Source of the DNA: a virus
Virus record (IMG/VR): IMGVR_UViG_3300007512_000031
Span: 1-64,000 of that record
DNA: 64,000 nt
Reading direction: 5' to 3' (one strand)
The notes beneath the pieces were generated by a model that searched no databases, was not told where the DNA came from, and saw only the letters and a list, made by a program, of their open reading frames with translations. A program made the translations under genes and the position numbers. Below are positions 42,380-51,313 of the stretch, piece by piece (position 1 is the stretch's first letter; every line of letters starts with the position of its first letter).

Positions 42380-43021
42380 TCATTTATTTGTTTTTTGACT
42401 CTGTAATTCTACTTCTAGTAAACTTCTACTTCTATGCATCCAATCTTCTACAATTTCTGATTCAATTGTATCGACTTTCTCCCAACTACACCACTGAATC
42501 ATCACATAACCAGAAACCATACCGCCAGTTTTAATTGGCAGAATAGAAAATGCTATTACATTGCTGCTTTCCAAAAAATGTTTTGCATATGATTCATCTA
42601 ACTCTGAAACCAATCTAATTTTTGAATTGTCTTCTTTAACAGCACTTAAAACTGGCAAAAACATACTCAAAATCAAATCTTGTTTTTTATTTCCTTCTGT
42701 AACTATGCTCCGTTGAACAGATTCGTGTGTCAAAGAAGATTTCTTCATAGAAATACCATCCAAAAAATGACCACTATTATGAAATTGTACCAATTGGGCT
42801 CTAGCACAATCCACCATTATTCTTAATTCGGTTAAGGTATCTTGTATTTTGGTATGGACATCCCAATATACTGAAGGAATTTCATCCAATGGAGATAAAA
42901 TATTTCTTTTCTTTTTTACTTTCTTTCTCCATCTGGTAAGAAAGTAGGTAATGATGCCAGCAAAAACTGCTCCCAGAGATACACCAACTTTTAACCAATT
43001 GTTCCAATGTTCTATGTCCAA
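42380..43021 (-). CDS. Membrane-anchored GAF-like protein inside the baseplate operon
   Basis: 213 residues. Seen: one N-terminal membrane helix (WLKVGVSLGAVFAGIITYFL), then a basic stretch KKVKKKR, then a soluble domain with LRIMVDCARAQLVQFHNSGH and FLDGISMKKSSLTHE, and later FSILPIKTGGMVSGYVMIQW. The FHN-GH and 'Y-M-I-Q' strands look like a GAF-type sensory fold; I have seen such anchored proteins in other phages but know no function. Topology predicts the domain in the cytoplasm (positive-inside). Inferred: host-interaction or lysis-timing factor rather than virion part. Confidence 0.6.
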   Translation of the reverse strand: MDIEHWNNWLKVGVSLGAVFAGIITYFLTRWRKKVKKKRNILSPLDEIPSVYWDVHTKIQDTLTELRIMVDCARAQLVQFHNSGHFLDGISMKKSSLTHESVQRSIVTEGNKKQDLILSMFLPVLSAVKEDNSKIRLVSELDESYAKHFLESSNVIAFSILPIKTGGMVSGYVMIQWCSWEKVDTIESEIVEDWMHRSRSLLEVELQSQKTNK

Positions 43022-43041
43022 AATACGCTCCTTGTGTTCTA

Positions 43042-43806
43042 TTATGTATTATCTGTAGGCAGGGCATTTAATTTTTGTTGCAAATTAGAATTAGTAACTA
43101 CACCTTTAATCAAATGCCCTCCGAAACAAGGATCATTTTGACTTCCTAATACCATATTCCCTAAACTAAATTTCTTAACATAACTTAATGCACTACTGTA
43201 TGCCGAATTATCACTATTTATAAGTGTTCCTAGACCAGAAGATGCACCGGCTATTTCGGTTGTAAAGTTGCTCAAGGTATCTTCAAATCCCACAGGATAA
43301 TTTCCAGAAGTGACTCCTAAATTATCTTGTATAAATGATGTTATGCTATTTTCTATTGTATCTGTTGCAGATTTTATTGCAGCATCAGCGGGTCCGAGTA
43401 TACTTCCAAACACTTGACTAAAATTATCTACCACACCACCAATCATAGTTTCTTGTGCAGAATTAAATGCTGATGCTATTCCATATAATCCTAAAAGTCC
43501 CGGTTCATCGTTTGGACCTAAACTGTCCAAATTTTTTCCAGATAATCTATTAGAATGTGTTTGATATACTCCAACTTGACTTGATAAAGAATTCAACGCA
43601 CCAGATAATCCATCAAATATAATCGGGAAAGAAGCAGACGCAATTAAATTTGTAGTATTAGAAATGGCGGTGTCAACTGCACTAATAGCACTGGCAACAG
43701 GATTTTGAAATGCATTTCCGTCCATTACAGTTTGCACTACATCTTTTTCGCCGGGTGTTAGAGTAGCAGACGAAATATTACAACCGCTTGTTGGAAAATA
43801 TCCCAT
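43042..43806 (-). CDS. Hypothetical baseplate-hub-region protein
   Basis: 254 residues from ATG 43806, chosen because GGAG lies 8 nt before it and the frame upstream overlaps the PAAR gene. Seen: Ala/Ser/Asn-rich helical sequence with GDG-like TLTPGEKDVVQTVMDGNAFQ, AISAVDTAISNTTNLIAS, FSQVFGSILGPADAAIKSA, and a conserved-looking end FGGHLIKGVVTNSNLQ. No signal peptide. It lies directly after gp5 and the PAAR gene, so a hub or spike accessory role is plausible. Family not identified. Confidence 0.65.
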   Translation of the reverse strand: MGYFPTSGCNISSATLTPGEKDVVQTVMDGNAFQNPVASAISAVDTAISNTTNLIASASFPIIFDGLSGALNSLSSQVGVYQTHSNRLSGKNLDSLGPNDEPGLLGLYGIASAFNSAQETMIGGVVDNFSQVFGSILGPADAAIKSATDTIENSITSFIQDNLGVTSGNYPVGFEDTLSNFTTEIAGASSGLGTLINSDNSAYSSALSYVKKFSLGNMVLGSQNDPCFGGHLIKGVVTNSNLQQKLNALPTDNT

Positions 43807-43808
43807 AA

Positions 43809-44072
43809 TTAATCTCCTGCGTAAACATTTCCAGAACCATTTGCAAGATGACCACATGTTGCAGAATCACCTTGCCGTACCACACCTCTACCGTTTGCTC
43901 TTACAGAATAAGAACTTCTAATCATTTGAGGACCAGAATGTTCATCTTTACCGTGACCAGCAACAGGAGAATATAACAACGCAACAGGCAACCCATTCAC
44001 ATTAACATTACCAGCACCAGACAATATTGTGCCACCTGCTGTATCTAAATATGCTCTTGAAATTCCTGCCAT
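43809..44072 (-). CDS. 5.4: PAAR-repeat spike tip protein
   Basis: 87 residues. Sharpens the membrane-piercing spike and binds the end of the gp5 helix. Seen: Gly-rich beta repeats with the PAAR-type pattern: SRAYLDTAGGTILSGAGNVN, VNGLPVALLYSPVAGHG, VRANGRGVVRQGDSATCGH. His residues (HGKDEH, GH) and Cys are the likely metal ligands. T4 gp5.4 is the equivalent. Adjacent to gp5, as expected. Confidence 0.88.
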   Translation of the reverse strand: MAGISRAYLDTAGGTILSGAGNVNVNGLPVALLYSPVAGHGKDEHSGPQMIRSSYSVRANGRGVVRQGDSATCGHLANGSGNVYAGD

Positions 44073-44080
44073 TTTATTTC

Positions 44081-45079
44081 CTAGTTTAAATCTATAGAAC
44101 TTCCTGCTAATCTCATAGGACCACCAGATTGAATATTCATATGTCCATCAGTTTTAATGTCTAAGTTTCCATCTGATGTAATAACAACATTTCCATCATT
44201 AGTAGTGGTCACGGAAACATTACCATCTACCGTTTGTGTGACACTACCACCAATTACTTCATTTACATCACCGTCTATTTGTATATCTGCATTTCCTTTA
44301 ACATATAATGTAAGATTGCTATCGTTTTCATCTCCAATCAAAACATTTGCATTACCAGAAATGTGTACGAATTTCTTTCCGTATATAATTTCATAGTCAT
44401 CATCAACTACTTTTGTTACTCTACTTCCATCAGGATAAATTTCTTCAAAAGTTCCTCTTTTATGATAAGTATGAATTCTTTCTGCGTTAGGTGTATCATC
44501 AAATTCTTGAATGTGTCCACTCTCTGATTCATACACATGATTGTATGGATATGTTGCATCAAATTGTGTTGGTGGTTCTACCCATCCATGTTCATTCTTT
44601 TCGTTTGCGGTTGGGCGACCTCCCGTTCCAGCAGACAAAATTTTTGATTCGACTATTGTTCCAGTTGTAATCCCTCTAGCCAATCTATTTGTATCAGGTT
44701 CACCTAAGTAGTTTTCTTTTGGATATGTTCCAGATGGGTCATTAAACCCCTTAGATGGTTGTGATGCAAACTGTGGTATCCCTCCAATAGTTCCAAAGAA
44801 TACTGGCTCTTGTGCATTTGCACCATCTCTAAAAAATCCAACAACCCAAGTTCCCTCGACAGGTCCGAGCGGAGTTTGACCAATACCATTCATTGCACCA
44901 GAAGTAATTGGTTGTATTGGATATGCCCAAGGTAAATCTTCTGTTGGTATTCCTAATTTGTTAGCAGTATGCCATCCCAATACACGGATTCTACATCTAC
45001 CAAGTTCCAATGGGTCGTTTCTATCTTCTACAACACCTTGAAACCAAACAAGTCCATCTTTTCCCATGTATTCTTGCAT
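44081..45079 (-). CDS. gp5: Baseplate central spike protein without lysozyme domain
   Basis: 332 residues (T4 575). Seen: N-terminal OB-fold WFQGVVEDRNDPLELGRCRI with RVLGWHT, then EGTWVVGFFRDGANAQEPVF, a linker, and a C-terminal triple beta-helix with repeats GNADIQIDGDVNEVIGG, GNVSVTTTNDGNVVI, GNLDIKTDGHMNIQSGG, as in VgrG/gp5C. The lysozyme domain that lies between these parts in T4 is absent. TAATG overlap with the gp27-like gene. Confidence 0.9.
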   Translation of the reverse strand: MQEYMGKDGLVWFQGVVEDRNDPLELGRCRIRVLGWHTANKLGIPTEDLPWAYPIQPITSGAMNGIGQTPLGPVEGTWVVGFFRDGANAQEPVFFGTIGGIPQFASQPSKGFNDPSGTYPKENYLGEPDTNRLARGITTGTIVESKILSAGTGGRPTANEKNEHGWVEPPTQFDATYPYNHVYESESGHIQEFDDTPNAERIHTYHKRGTFEEIYPDGSRVTKVVDDDYEIIYGKKFVHISGNANVLIGDENDSNLTLYVKGNADIQIDGDVNEVIGGSVTQTVDGNVSVTTTNDGNVVITSDGNLDIKTDGHMNIQSGGPMRLAGSSIDLN

Positions 45080-46473
45080 TACGGTGCTGGCTCCGATTCA
45101 TAATGAATATAATCTGGCATTCTTTCAATGAATGAATCTTTAGATAATTCTAATCTCATTTCATGTCCACCCAAAGTAATAGAATGTTTGATTCTCGTTA
45201 TCAAATATGTTGCAGTAATGTTTGGGTCTAATGCAGAATAGATATCATTCTCTTGTTGCTTTCTGTCTGTTACATTGACTCTGACTTTATCTCCTACCCT
45301 TCTATTTGAATCTCCTAAAACATTAAATTCAATTTTAGAAGACTTTAACTGATTGATTAATGAATCATGAGATAACATCCATTGTTCTTGTCTGGTGTTA
45401 TCGGGATATTCTAAAAATAGGTCATCAGAATTTTCTATGTTTTGAATAGTTCCGTGAATCCCTGAATGTTTTGGAGAAAAATATTGTTTAGAATCTGCAT
45501 GTCTAGCATAATAATCTGAAAGAACAGGAAGTATAGGATAATCATTGAGAGATTTTTCAGAATCAAATCCTTGTGTATAATTGTAATTTGTTTGTTGCCA
45601 TTCTTTTGTCACAATATCATGTGTAATCATACTAGACGAAAATGTACCCTTCGGTATTTCTTTAGAACGATCGAATCCTTTAACTAATATTGGACCGTTG
45701 ATATTTCTATGAGTGGTATCATAATCATCTTCAGTATCAATTTCTTCTCTGGATTCTATCTTCTCGTAAATTTCCCTCACTGGTCCTCTCATCAATGATG
45801 TTAATGAGACAAATTTAAATCCATCTAAGTCTTCATAGAAAACATAGTTTGCCCTATCGGGATATTTTTCTGAAATTGATCTTTTAGATAACCAATTAAT
45901 TGCTGCGTTTGGTCGCCAATTTGGAATAACAAACTTATGAGAACCAAAGGTGGGTTCTACTTTTATTCTTGGTGCTTCCCCACCAAAATCATTTCCTTCA
46001 TCTAATTTTGCAAGATAAGAATAAAATATATCCTTAACCATTTCAGAAATTCTTCCCTTATAAGATTTACTAACTTTTTTTGTAATATTCATCAAGAAAA
46101 ATGGCGAGATAAAGTGTAAATCGTATATCTGGGTTTTATTGTTTTTTGTTGGAATTCTTTCTGATATCTTATCAATTATAAACAGTTTTGATATAGGTTC
46201 AGTTCCCGGAGTTGAAAATGTAAAGAGTAACATTTCCTGACCAGTTAAAGGAAGAGACGCAGGCAAATTAGAAGCATCTATTATAGAAACTCTTCCAGTA
46301 ATATTATTTGAAAATAAACTTTCATAAATTTCTACCATAGCAAAATGGTCTACGATACTAACATCCATACCATTTAAAGAAACTATACGAACATCATCAA
46401 TCCTGACATCCTTGTTTCGAAGAATAGAATCTAGATTTTGCGTTACTGTAGTTTGTTGTTCGTGAGGTGTCAT
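45079..46473 (-). CDS. gp27: Baseplate hub protein, gp27-like
   Basis: 464 residues (T4 391). Trimeric hub that adapts the sixfold tail to the threefold spike. Seen: HFAMVEIYESLFSNNITGRV and SIIDASNLPASLPLTGQEML, then IYDLHFISPFFLMNITKKVS, SYKGRISEMVKDIFYSYL, WRPNAAINWLSKRSIS, YVFYEDLDGFKFVSLTSLM, and late GDKVRVNVTDRKQQEND and YLITRIKHSITLGGHEMRL. The plan equals hub proteins of Mu gp44/T4 gp27 type. Overlaps gp53 (ATGA) and gp5. Confidence 0.85.
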   Translation of the reverse strand: MTPHEQQTTVTQNLDSILRNKDVRIDDVRIVSLNGMDVSIVDHFAMVEIYESLFSNNITGRVSIIDASNLPASLPLTGQEMLLFTFSTPGTEPISKLFIIDKISERIPTKNNKTQIYDLHFISPFFLMNITKKVSKSYKGRISEMVKDIFYSYLAKLDEGNDFGGEAPRIKVEPTFGSHKFVIPNWRPNAAINWLSKRSISEKYPDRANYVFYEDLDGFKFVSLTSLMRGPVREIYEKIESREEIDTEDDYDTTHRNINGPILVKGFDRSKEIPKGTFSSSMITHDIVTKEWQQTNYNYTQGFDSEKSLNDYPILPVLSDYYARHADSKQYFSPKHSGIHGTIQNIENSDDLFLEYPDNTRQEQWMLSHDSLINQLKSSKIEFNVLGDSNRRVGDKVRVNVTDRKQQENDIYSALDPNITATYLITRIKHSITLGGHEMRLELSKDSFIERMPDYIHYESEPAP

Positions 46474-47372
46474 TGCTTAATTAGATGTTTAAATTCAGAA
46501 ACCACTTGAGGCAGATGCTTTGGGTCCAATAATGATATACTTCTATTCCCTTCATTTAATTCATCTTCATATTGATAATTTGTCTTGACATAAGAAGATG
46601 AATCATTAAAAATATACGAATATAATAATGTTTGTCCATAAGTAACTCCACCAGAACCCAAAGACAGTTGAGTAGTTCCGTCATACTTTGATAGAGGATC
46701 TAACCATACAACAGAACTACCCGTACCTCCACCAATATCATCATATCCAGCAGTAACAGAACCGCTAGTTTCAAAGTGATGAAGTGCTTGTTTAGAATCT
46801 GTGACAATTCGTTTTACTGTAGCACTTCCAACATAATCATTCCATCCTGTTCCACCACTTGAATTAAATGCTTTGATTTCATCACCTTTAGTAAAACTAT
46901 GAGTTTTATCAATATCGGTTACAACAATTTTATGTAAGGTTGAATCATATTCTGATACAAGTCCTCTGAAACCTGTAGAACCTGCCGCTCCACCAGATAA
47001 AGAAGTTTGTATAACTGTATCGTTGGAACTAAATGAACCAGAAATACCATCTACAAAGAGTGACACCCCATTATATTTTGATTCTAATTTCTTTTCAAAT
47101 TTTCTAGTACTTAGAGGCCATTCAAATAAAGGATTTATCATATTGTTAAACGATAAAACAATCCAGTGATATTCGGGTGAACCATATAAATTATCTGCAA
47201 CCATTTCTGGTGTTTCATAATCTTTAATATCATATTGTACGAAGAATTGAGAACCAGTCATTCCTTGAGAACTAAATGATACTCGTCTCAAAATATCTAC
47301 CGCAAGTTTAGCGCCAGAAGTTGATCCTGTTGCAGAATCTAATAATATCTTTGGAAAAAACTTGAAGTACAT
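46470..47372 (-). CDS. gp53: Baseplate wedge protein
   Basis: 300 residues (T4 196). Final wedge component joining wedges to hub. Seen: N-terminal MYFKFFPKILLDS, then FFVQYDIKDYETPEMVADNL and YGSPEYHWIVLSFNNMINPL, the family hallmark (T4 YGNPQLYWVLLMCNDNYDPY). The C-terminal 190 residues are an added Gly/Ser-rich beta segment ending in a short helix DPKHLPQVVSEFKHL, frequent in marine relatives. Confidence 0.9.
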   Translation of the reverse strand: MYFKFFPKILLDSATGSTSGAKLAVDILRRVSFSSQGMTGSQFFVQYDIKDYETPEMVADNLYGSPEYHWIVLSFNNMINPLFEWPLSTRKFEKKLESKYNGVSLFVDGISGSFSSNDTVIQTSLSGGAAGSTGFRGLVSEYDSTLHKIVVTDIDKTHSFTKGDEIKAFNSSGGTGWNDYVGSATVKRIVTDSKQALHHFETSGSVTAGYDDIGGGTGSSVVWLDPLSKYDGTTQLSLGSGGVTYGQTLLYSYIFNDSSSYVKTNYQYEDELNEGNRSISLLDPKHLPQVVSEFKHLIKQ

Positions 47373-47373
47373 A

Positions 47374-48615
47374 TTAATAACCTTGTTCTATTAATTCGGA
47401 ATCCAATAGTGCCATTTCTTCAAATGTCAATGACATAATCATGTTTGTTGGCGCGCCATTTGCAAAAGTAGAAAATGAACCACTCGATGCATAGTCAACA
47501 TTAATTTCTCGTAATGCACACCTACCAATTTTATTGAGCCAATCATTTTGTACCGGCTCACCGTTTATCATTGTGTAGTATTCAATTTCAAATTCAGCAG
47601 GGAAAGTATAAAAAGTACCTTTACCAACTGTTCTATTTAATTTTGGATATGCGTGTTTCTTGAATGTTTGAATTATTTGATATGCTCTAACACTTTCCAT
47701 TTCATTTCTTGGAGAAAAGTTAAAATTCAATTCAAATTTTCTAGAAATTGGTTCTCTAAACATCAATTGTTTTCTTGGGTTTGGGACCATTCTCAATTCT
47801 GCCAACAGTGCTGCTTCGGTATTTAATCCACCACCAACAACCGTGCCAACTGTATCTAAAGCACCAGTTAATTTTGTTATACCCAGTTTAGCAATTTGAC
47901 CTTGTAAATCATTAAATACATTCTGAGCAAAACTCAAATCTTGTTGTTCATATTCTAAAACTGATAATGATTGAATTTTTTGTGGCATATACAGAGCAAC
48001 AGTATCTTTTGTTCTAGCGCGTGCTTTACCAAACCTTATTAGTCTTCCTTGTGTATTTTCAAGAACTTCATTTGCTGTCATTTCTTGAGTTTTTTCAGTC
48101 CATTTCTGAAAAGATATCAATGCATCTTTTTCTTCGGTAGAAAGTGATGCTTCACCAGCAAGTTCTCCTATTTCCCATCCACCCCATGCTGCCAATCCAG
48201 CACCTATGAGAGATGCAATCCCTTTTAATGCCATCACTCTCCCGCCACCACCACCTTTTCCTACTGTTGTTATCCACTGTAAGAATCTAGGAACAGTTCG
48301 AGTAGTTAATACAGAACTACCAGCAATGATTGCACCATTTGTTGCATATTGATTAGTTTGTTCGGAAGCATCTTCTACCAATCCTTCTTGTTCAGTTTCT
48401 AAATTTGCCATCAAATCGCCATAAATATGAAATACCACAAAATGATTTATATCATTAGTACCTAAATTTAGAGGAAATTCTAATTTTTGTTCTGGTTTAC
48501 CTTCCAGACCGCCTGTTTCCGCAGGCTGAATATCTAATTTTCCAAAGACAGAATCCTGAACACTTACTGTGTCAGAAAATAGTGGTGCCAACGAATCTCT
48601 TGCAGTATTAGTCAT
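47374..48615 (-). CDS. gp48: Baseplate tail-tube cap/junction protein
   Basis: 413 residues (T4 364). First tube layer on the hub. Seen: FPLNLGTNDINHFVVFHIYG early; a Gly-rich hydrophobic stretch GRVMALKGIASLIGAGLAAW that may be buried or form a chaperone-binding helix; IALYMPQKIQSLSVLEYEQQ-type (VALYMPQKIQSLSVLEYEQQ); and the core RKFELNFNFSPRNEMESVRA with IIQTFKKHAYPK, as in gp48. It is the first leftward gene of the baseplate operon and diverges from gp4 across 34 nt. Confidence 0.9.
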   Translation of the reverse strand: MTNTARDSLAPLFSDTVSVQDSVFGKLDIQPAETGGLEGKPEQKLEFPLNLGTNDINHFVVFHIYGDLMANLETEQEGLVEDASEQTNQYATNGAIIAGSSVLTTRTVPRFLQWITTVGKGGGGGRVMALKGIASLIGAGLAAWGGWEIGELAGEASLSTEEKDALISFQKWTEKTQEMTANEVLENTQGRLIRFGKARARTKDTVALYMPQKIQSLSVLEYEQQDLSFAQNVFNDLQGQIAKLGITKLTGALDTVGTVVGGGLNTEAALLAELRMVPNPRKQLMFREPISRKFELNFNFSPRNEMESVRAYQIIQTFKKHAYPKLNRTVGKGTFYTFPAEFEIEYYTMINGEPVQNDWLNKIGRCALREINVDYASSGSFSTFANGAPTNMIMSLTFEEMALLDSELIEQGY

Positions 48616-48649
48616 TAATATCTCCTATAGATAGAATATATAACTATAT
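48616..48649. promoter_or_regulatory. Divergent gap between gp48 and gp4
   Basis: Only 34 nt separate the two ATGs. It contains AGGAGATATTA for gp48 (minus) and AT-only sequence ATATATAACTATAT before gp4 with no Shine-Dalgarno. No perfect late box on either strand. Some divergent start signal must lie here or inside the genes; I cannot define it. Confidence 0.3.
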
Positions 48650-49084
48650 ATGGCATACAAAGGACGATACAAACCGAAACAACCGAAAAAATATATCGGT
48701 AATCCTACTAAGATTATATATCGCAGTTTACTTGAAAAAAGATTCATGCTTTACTGTGATAAAACTGATGCAATCTTAGAATGGGGTTCTGAGGAAGTTG
48801 TAGTTCCATATAAATCTCCTGTTGATAATCGTATGCATCGATATTTTGTAGATTTTATTGTAAAACTTAAAAATAAAGATGGAATAACAGAAGTACTTCT
48901 AATAGAGGTAAAACCAAAAAAACAATGCTCACCACCAAAAAAGCCACAAAAAAAGACAAGAAAGTATTTCACTGAGATGAAAACTTATGGGGTGAATACT
49001 GCTAAATGGAAGGCAGCAACCGAATACGCAGAAAATAAAGGTTGGAAATTTATTATCATAACAGATGAAACATTGTCCCCATAA
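48650..49084 (+). CDS. gp4: Head completion protein with nuclease-like fold
   Basis: 144 residues (T4 150). Needed to finish the head before tail joining. Seen: GRYKPKQPKKYIGNPTKIIY, RSLLEKRFMLYCDKTDAILE, WGSEEVVVPYKSPVDNRMHR, YFVDFIVKL, then LLIEVKPKKQCSPP and WKAATEYAENKGWKFIIIT, almost motif-for-motif T4 gp4. The E...D...EVK set is that of TnsA/PD-(D/E)XK nucleases. First gene of the rightward block; no Shine-Dalgarno visible. Confidence 0.95.
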   Translation: MAYKGRYKPKQPKKYIGNPTKIIYRSLLEKRFMLYCDKTDAILEWGSEEVVVPYKSPVDNRMHRYFVDFIVKLKNKDGITEVLLIEVKPKKQCSPPKKPQKKTRKYFTEMKTYGVNTAKWKAATEYAENKGWKFIIITDETLSP

Positions 49085-49101
49085 TCAACATACATATTCA
49101 T

Positions 49102-49833
49102 ATGCCAGACGAACAACCAGATAAACAATCAGGACAAGATATTGCAGGTTCATTATATAGGGGTGGAAGAATTTCCAACCCAGATGTTATCCTTTCCCGA
49201 AAAAATGTATTTGATGCACTGGATGAATTGTTTAAAGAAAGTGGAATTAAAAGAGGAACAAGAGATGCAATCAAATGGTATCGAGAATTAGTTAGAGAAT
49301 TATTTGATTTGTCTGATGTAAGTCCTGAAGAAACTTTCCTGAGAGATGAATCAAGATTAATACAAAAATCTGGTATGAGAAGAAGAACAGGAAGAATGTT
49401 TCTGTTTAATTATATACCAAAAACAAGATCAACACTAAAGTACTATGATTCTGTTCCATTAGTTTACATTTTAAAATTTACAAAAGATGGATTTCTTGGA
49501 CTAAATTTGCATTATTTAGACATCAGATTGAGGACAGTATTGTTTAATAATTTACAAATATTATTGAGTGGTCCAATTGAAAGTGACTTCACTAGACTAA
49601 GAATCAATACCGAAATATTAAAAGGTTCAAGAAAATTTAGATATTATAGACCTTGTATCCGTAACTATAAAACTAAATATATTGGTTCTCGAATTTTGCA
49701 AATACCACCGAAAGATTGGGGAGTTGCGATTCACCTTCCAATAGAACGATTTAAAAAGAAAAATAAATATCAAGTATGGACAGAAAGTAGACGAAAATTG
49801 GTTCAGGAAATAGAAGGAAGCAAAGAAGCATAA
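49102..49833 (+). CDS. Conserved T4-like protein beside gp4, possible DNA end or packaging protein
   Basis: 243 residues. Seen: N-terminal disordered part, helical DALDELFKESGIKRGTRDAI and KWYRELVRELFDLS, then a beta core TGRMFLFNYIPKTRSTLKYY, DSVPLVYILKFTKDGFLGLN, LHYLDIRLRTVLFNNL. This 'FLGLNLHYL' family is common in T4-like phages beside gp4; in T4 the neighbour of gene 4 is gene 2 (DNA end protector), but I cannot confirm homology. Basic C-terminus. No Shine-Dalgarno. ATG of next gene overlaps its stop (ATAATG). Confidence 0.6.
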   Translation: MPDEQPDKQSGQDIAGSLYRGGRISNPDVILSRKNVFDALDELFKESGIKRGTRDAIKWYRELVRELFDLSDVSPEETFLRDESRLIQKSGMRRRTGRMFLFNYIPKTRSTLKYYDSVPLVYILKFTKDGFLGLNLHYLDIRLRTVLFNNLQILLSGPIESDFTRLRINTEILKGSRKFRYYRPCIRNYKTKYIGSRILQIPPKDWGVAIHLPIERFKKKNKYQVWTESRRKLVQEIEGSKEA

Positions 49834-50579
49834 TGGCAAATGTTCCAACAACAATCAATAGTTTGATTGCTAACATAGCACATTGGGGTAGTTCTTATCC
49901 TCACAAATATGAAATAGCATTTTCTAATTTAGATGCACTGTCTAATTTACGATTGTGTGTTTCATGTGAAACCTGTACGATGCCTGGAAGGAACATTTCA
50001 ACCCAAGATATTAAAATGCACGGTCCTATTAATGAAATGCCGTATGAAGTTTCATATTCTGGTGATTTAGATGTCACCTTTAAACTTTCAAAAGATTTTA
50101 AAGAACGAGTGGTGTTCGAGCAATGGCAAAACGAATTTATTGTAAGTCCTGATACTCATAATTTTGGATATTTGGATAATTATAAATCCGAAATTGAAAT
50201 TACACAACTTGATGAAGAAGATAATCCAATTCACCGAATCATATTAGAAGATGCGTGGCCAAAAACAATTGCTGCTATAGAATATGGTGATGAAAGAGGA
50301 AACGAAATAAACAAACAAAGAGTTGGATTTTCTTTTCGCAAATGGCGTTCAGAAAAACCAGATGCTCCAGGATTTCTTGCAGGAATCCTAGGAAACTTAG
50401 ATTTGGTTGGAAGATTAGAAAGATTAATTATGCCTTTTGGTGGTCAAGATTCACCAATTCCAATGATACCAACTGCAATAGGAGGGCATGTTGTACGACT
50501 GCCTTGGGGACTAGACCCACAACACATGACAGGACAACTTCAAGATATTTTAGGAGATGCCTTGGGAGACATCATATAA
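49833..50579 (+). CDS. gp54: Tail-tube-fold protein, gp54-like baseplate tube initiator
   Basis: 248 residues (T4 gp54 320). Seen: the tail-tube family pattern: SYPHKYEIAFSNLDALSNLR, LCVSCETCTMPGRNISTQDI, EMPYEVSYSGDLDVTFKLSK, RVVFEQWQNEFIVSPDTHNF and VGFSFRKWRSE. A hydrophobic/Gly tail of 70 residues follows. Known: gp54 begins tube polymerisation on gp48. Here it precedes the chaperone and tape-measure genes. A second gp19-type copy is not excluded, but gp19 is clearly at 16.5 kb. Confidence 0.7.
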   Translation: MANVPTTINSLIANIAHWGSSYPHKYEIAFSNLDALSNLRLCVSCETCTMPGRNISTQDIKMHGPINEMPYEVSYSGDLDVTFKLSKDFKERVVFEQWQNEFIVSPDTHNFGYLDNYKSEIEITQLDEEDNPIHRIILEDAWPKTIAAIEYGDERGNEINKQRVGFSFRKWRSEKPDAPGFLAGILGNLDLVGRLERLIMPFGGQDSPIPMIPTAIGGHVVRLPWGLDPQHMTGQLQDILGDALGDII

Positions 50580-50595
50580 CATGGAGAATAATATT

Positions 50596-51297
50596 ATGAC
50601 ATTACCTAAACTTACACTACCAAAATACAATTTAAATATACCATCAACAGAAAAAAATATATCATTTAGACCATTTTTGGTACGAGAAGAAAAAGCATTA
50701 TTGATGGCATTTGAAAGTGAAGATATAAAAAATATTATAACTGCAATGAAAGATATCATACAAGAATGTACATTTGGTAATGTAGACGCAAACGAATTAC
50801 CTTTAGCAGATATGTGTTTTATCTTTTTAAACATCCGTGCAAAATCTGTCGGTGAAATTGCAGAACCATCTTTAACCTGTGAATCGTGTAATGAAACCAA
50901 TTCAGTATCAGTAGATTTGACCGAAGTAAAAATTACAAAAGATGAAAACCACTCTAATAAAATTGAACTTGATGCAGGTAAGGGAATTATAATGAAATAT
51001 CCCACCTTATCAATGCAAAATGTATACAACACTCAAATATATTCACCAGACAATATTAATTTCACTGCTGAATGTATTGATATGATTTATGATGGTGATA
51101 AAGTTTATAAATCTAGTGAATATACGACAGAAGAATTGATAGAATTTATTGACGGATTAACCCATTCTCAGTTTGATAAAATTCTAGAATTTTTTGAAAC
51201 CATGCCAAAACTTTCACATGATGTTGAATTTGAATGTATAAAATGTAATCATAAAAATAAATTTACACTGGAGGGTATTCGAGATTTTTTTCTTTAA
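50596..51297 (+). CDS. gp26: Baseplate/tail assembly chaperone (T4 gp26/gp51 family), zero-frame product
   Basis: 233 residues from ATG 50596, preferred because GGAG (50583-50586) is 9 nt upstream; an ATG at 50581 is possible. Seen: ISFRPFLVREEKALLMAFES (T4_baseplate family hallmark), IKNIITAMKDIIQECTFGN, LADMCFIFLNIRAKSVGE, then two CxxC pairs, CESCNE and CIKCNH, likely one zinc ribbon. It ends EGIRDFFL just after a run of seven T. A -1 slip there would add 62 residues. Position before the tape-measure gene equals that of lambda gpG/GT-type chaperones. Confidence 0.88.
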   Translation: MTLPKLTLPKYNLNIPSTEKNISFRPFLVREEKALLMAFESEDIKNIITAMKDIIQECTFGNVDANELPLADMCFIFLNIRAKSVGEIAEPSLTCESCNETNSVSVDLTEVKITKDENHSNKIELDAGKGIIMKYPTLSMQNVYNTQIYSPDNINFTAECIDMIYDGDKVYKSSEYTTEELIEFIDGLTHSQFDKILEFFETMPKLSHDVEFECIKCNHKNKFTLEGIRDFFL

Positions 51298-51313
51298 GCC
51301 TCTGTCATGAGGC
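51285..51313 (+). promoter_or_regulatory. Candidate -1 programmed ribosomal frameshift signal
   Basis: Seen: slippery heptamer T TTT TTT (51285-51291) in the zero frame of the gp26-type gene (codons GAT TTT TTT CTT TAA), a 6-nt spacer CTTTAA containing the zero-frame stop, and a hairpin GCCTC-TGTCAT-GAGGC (51298-51313). Geometry is textbook for X XXY YYZ sites. Confidence 0.75.
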
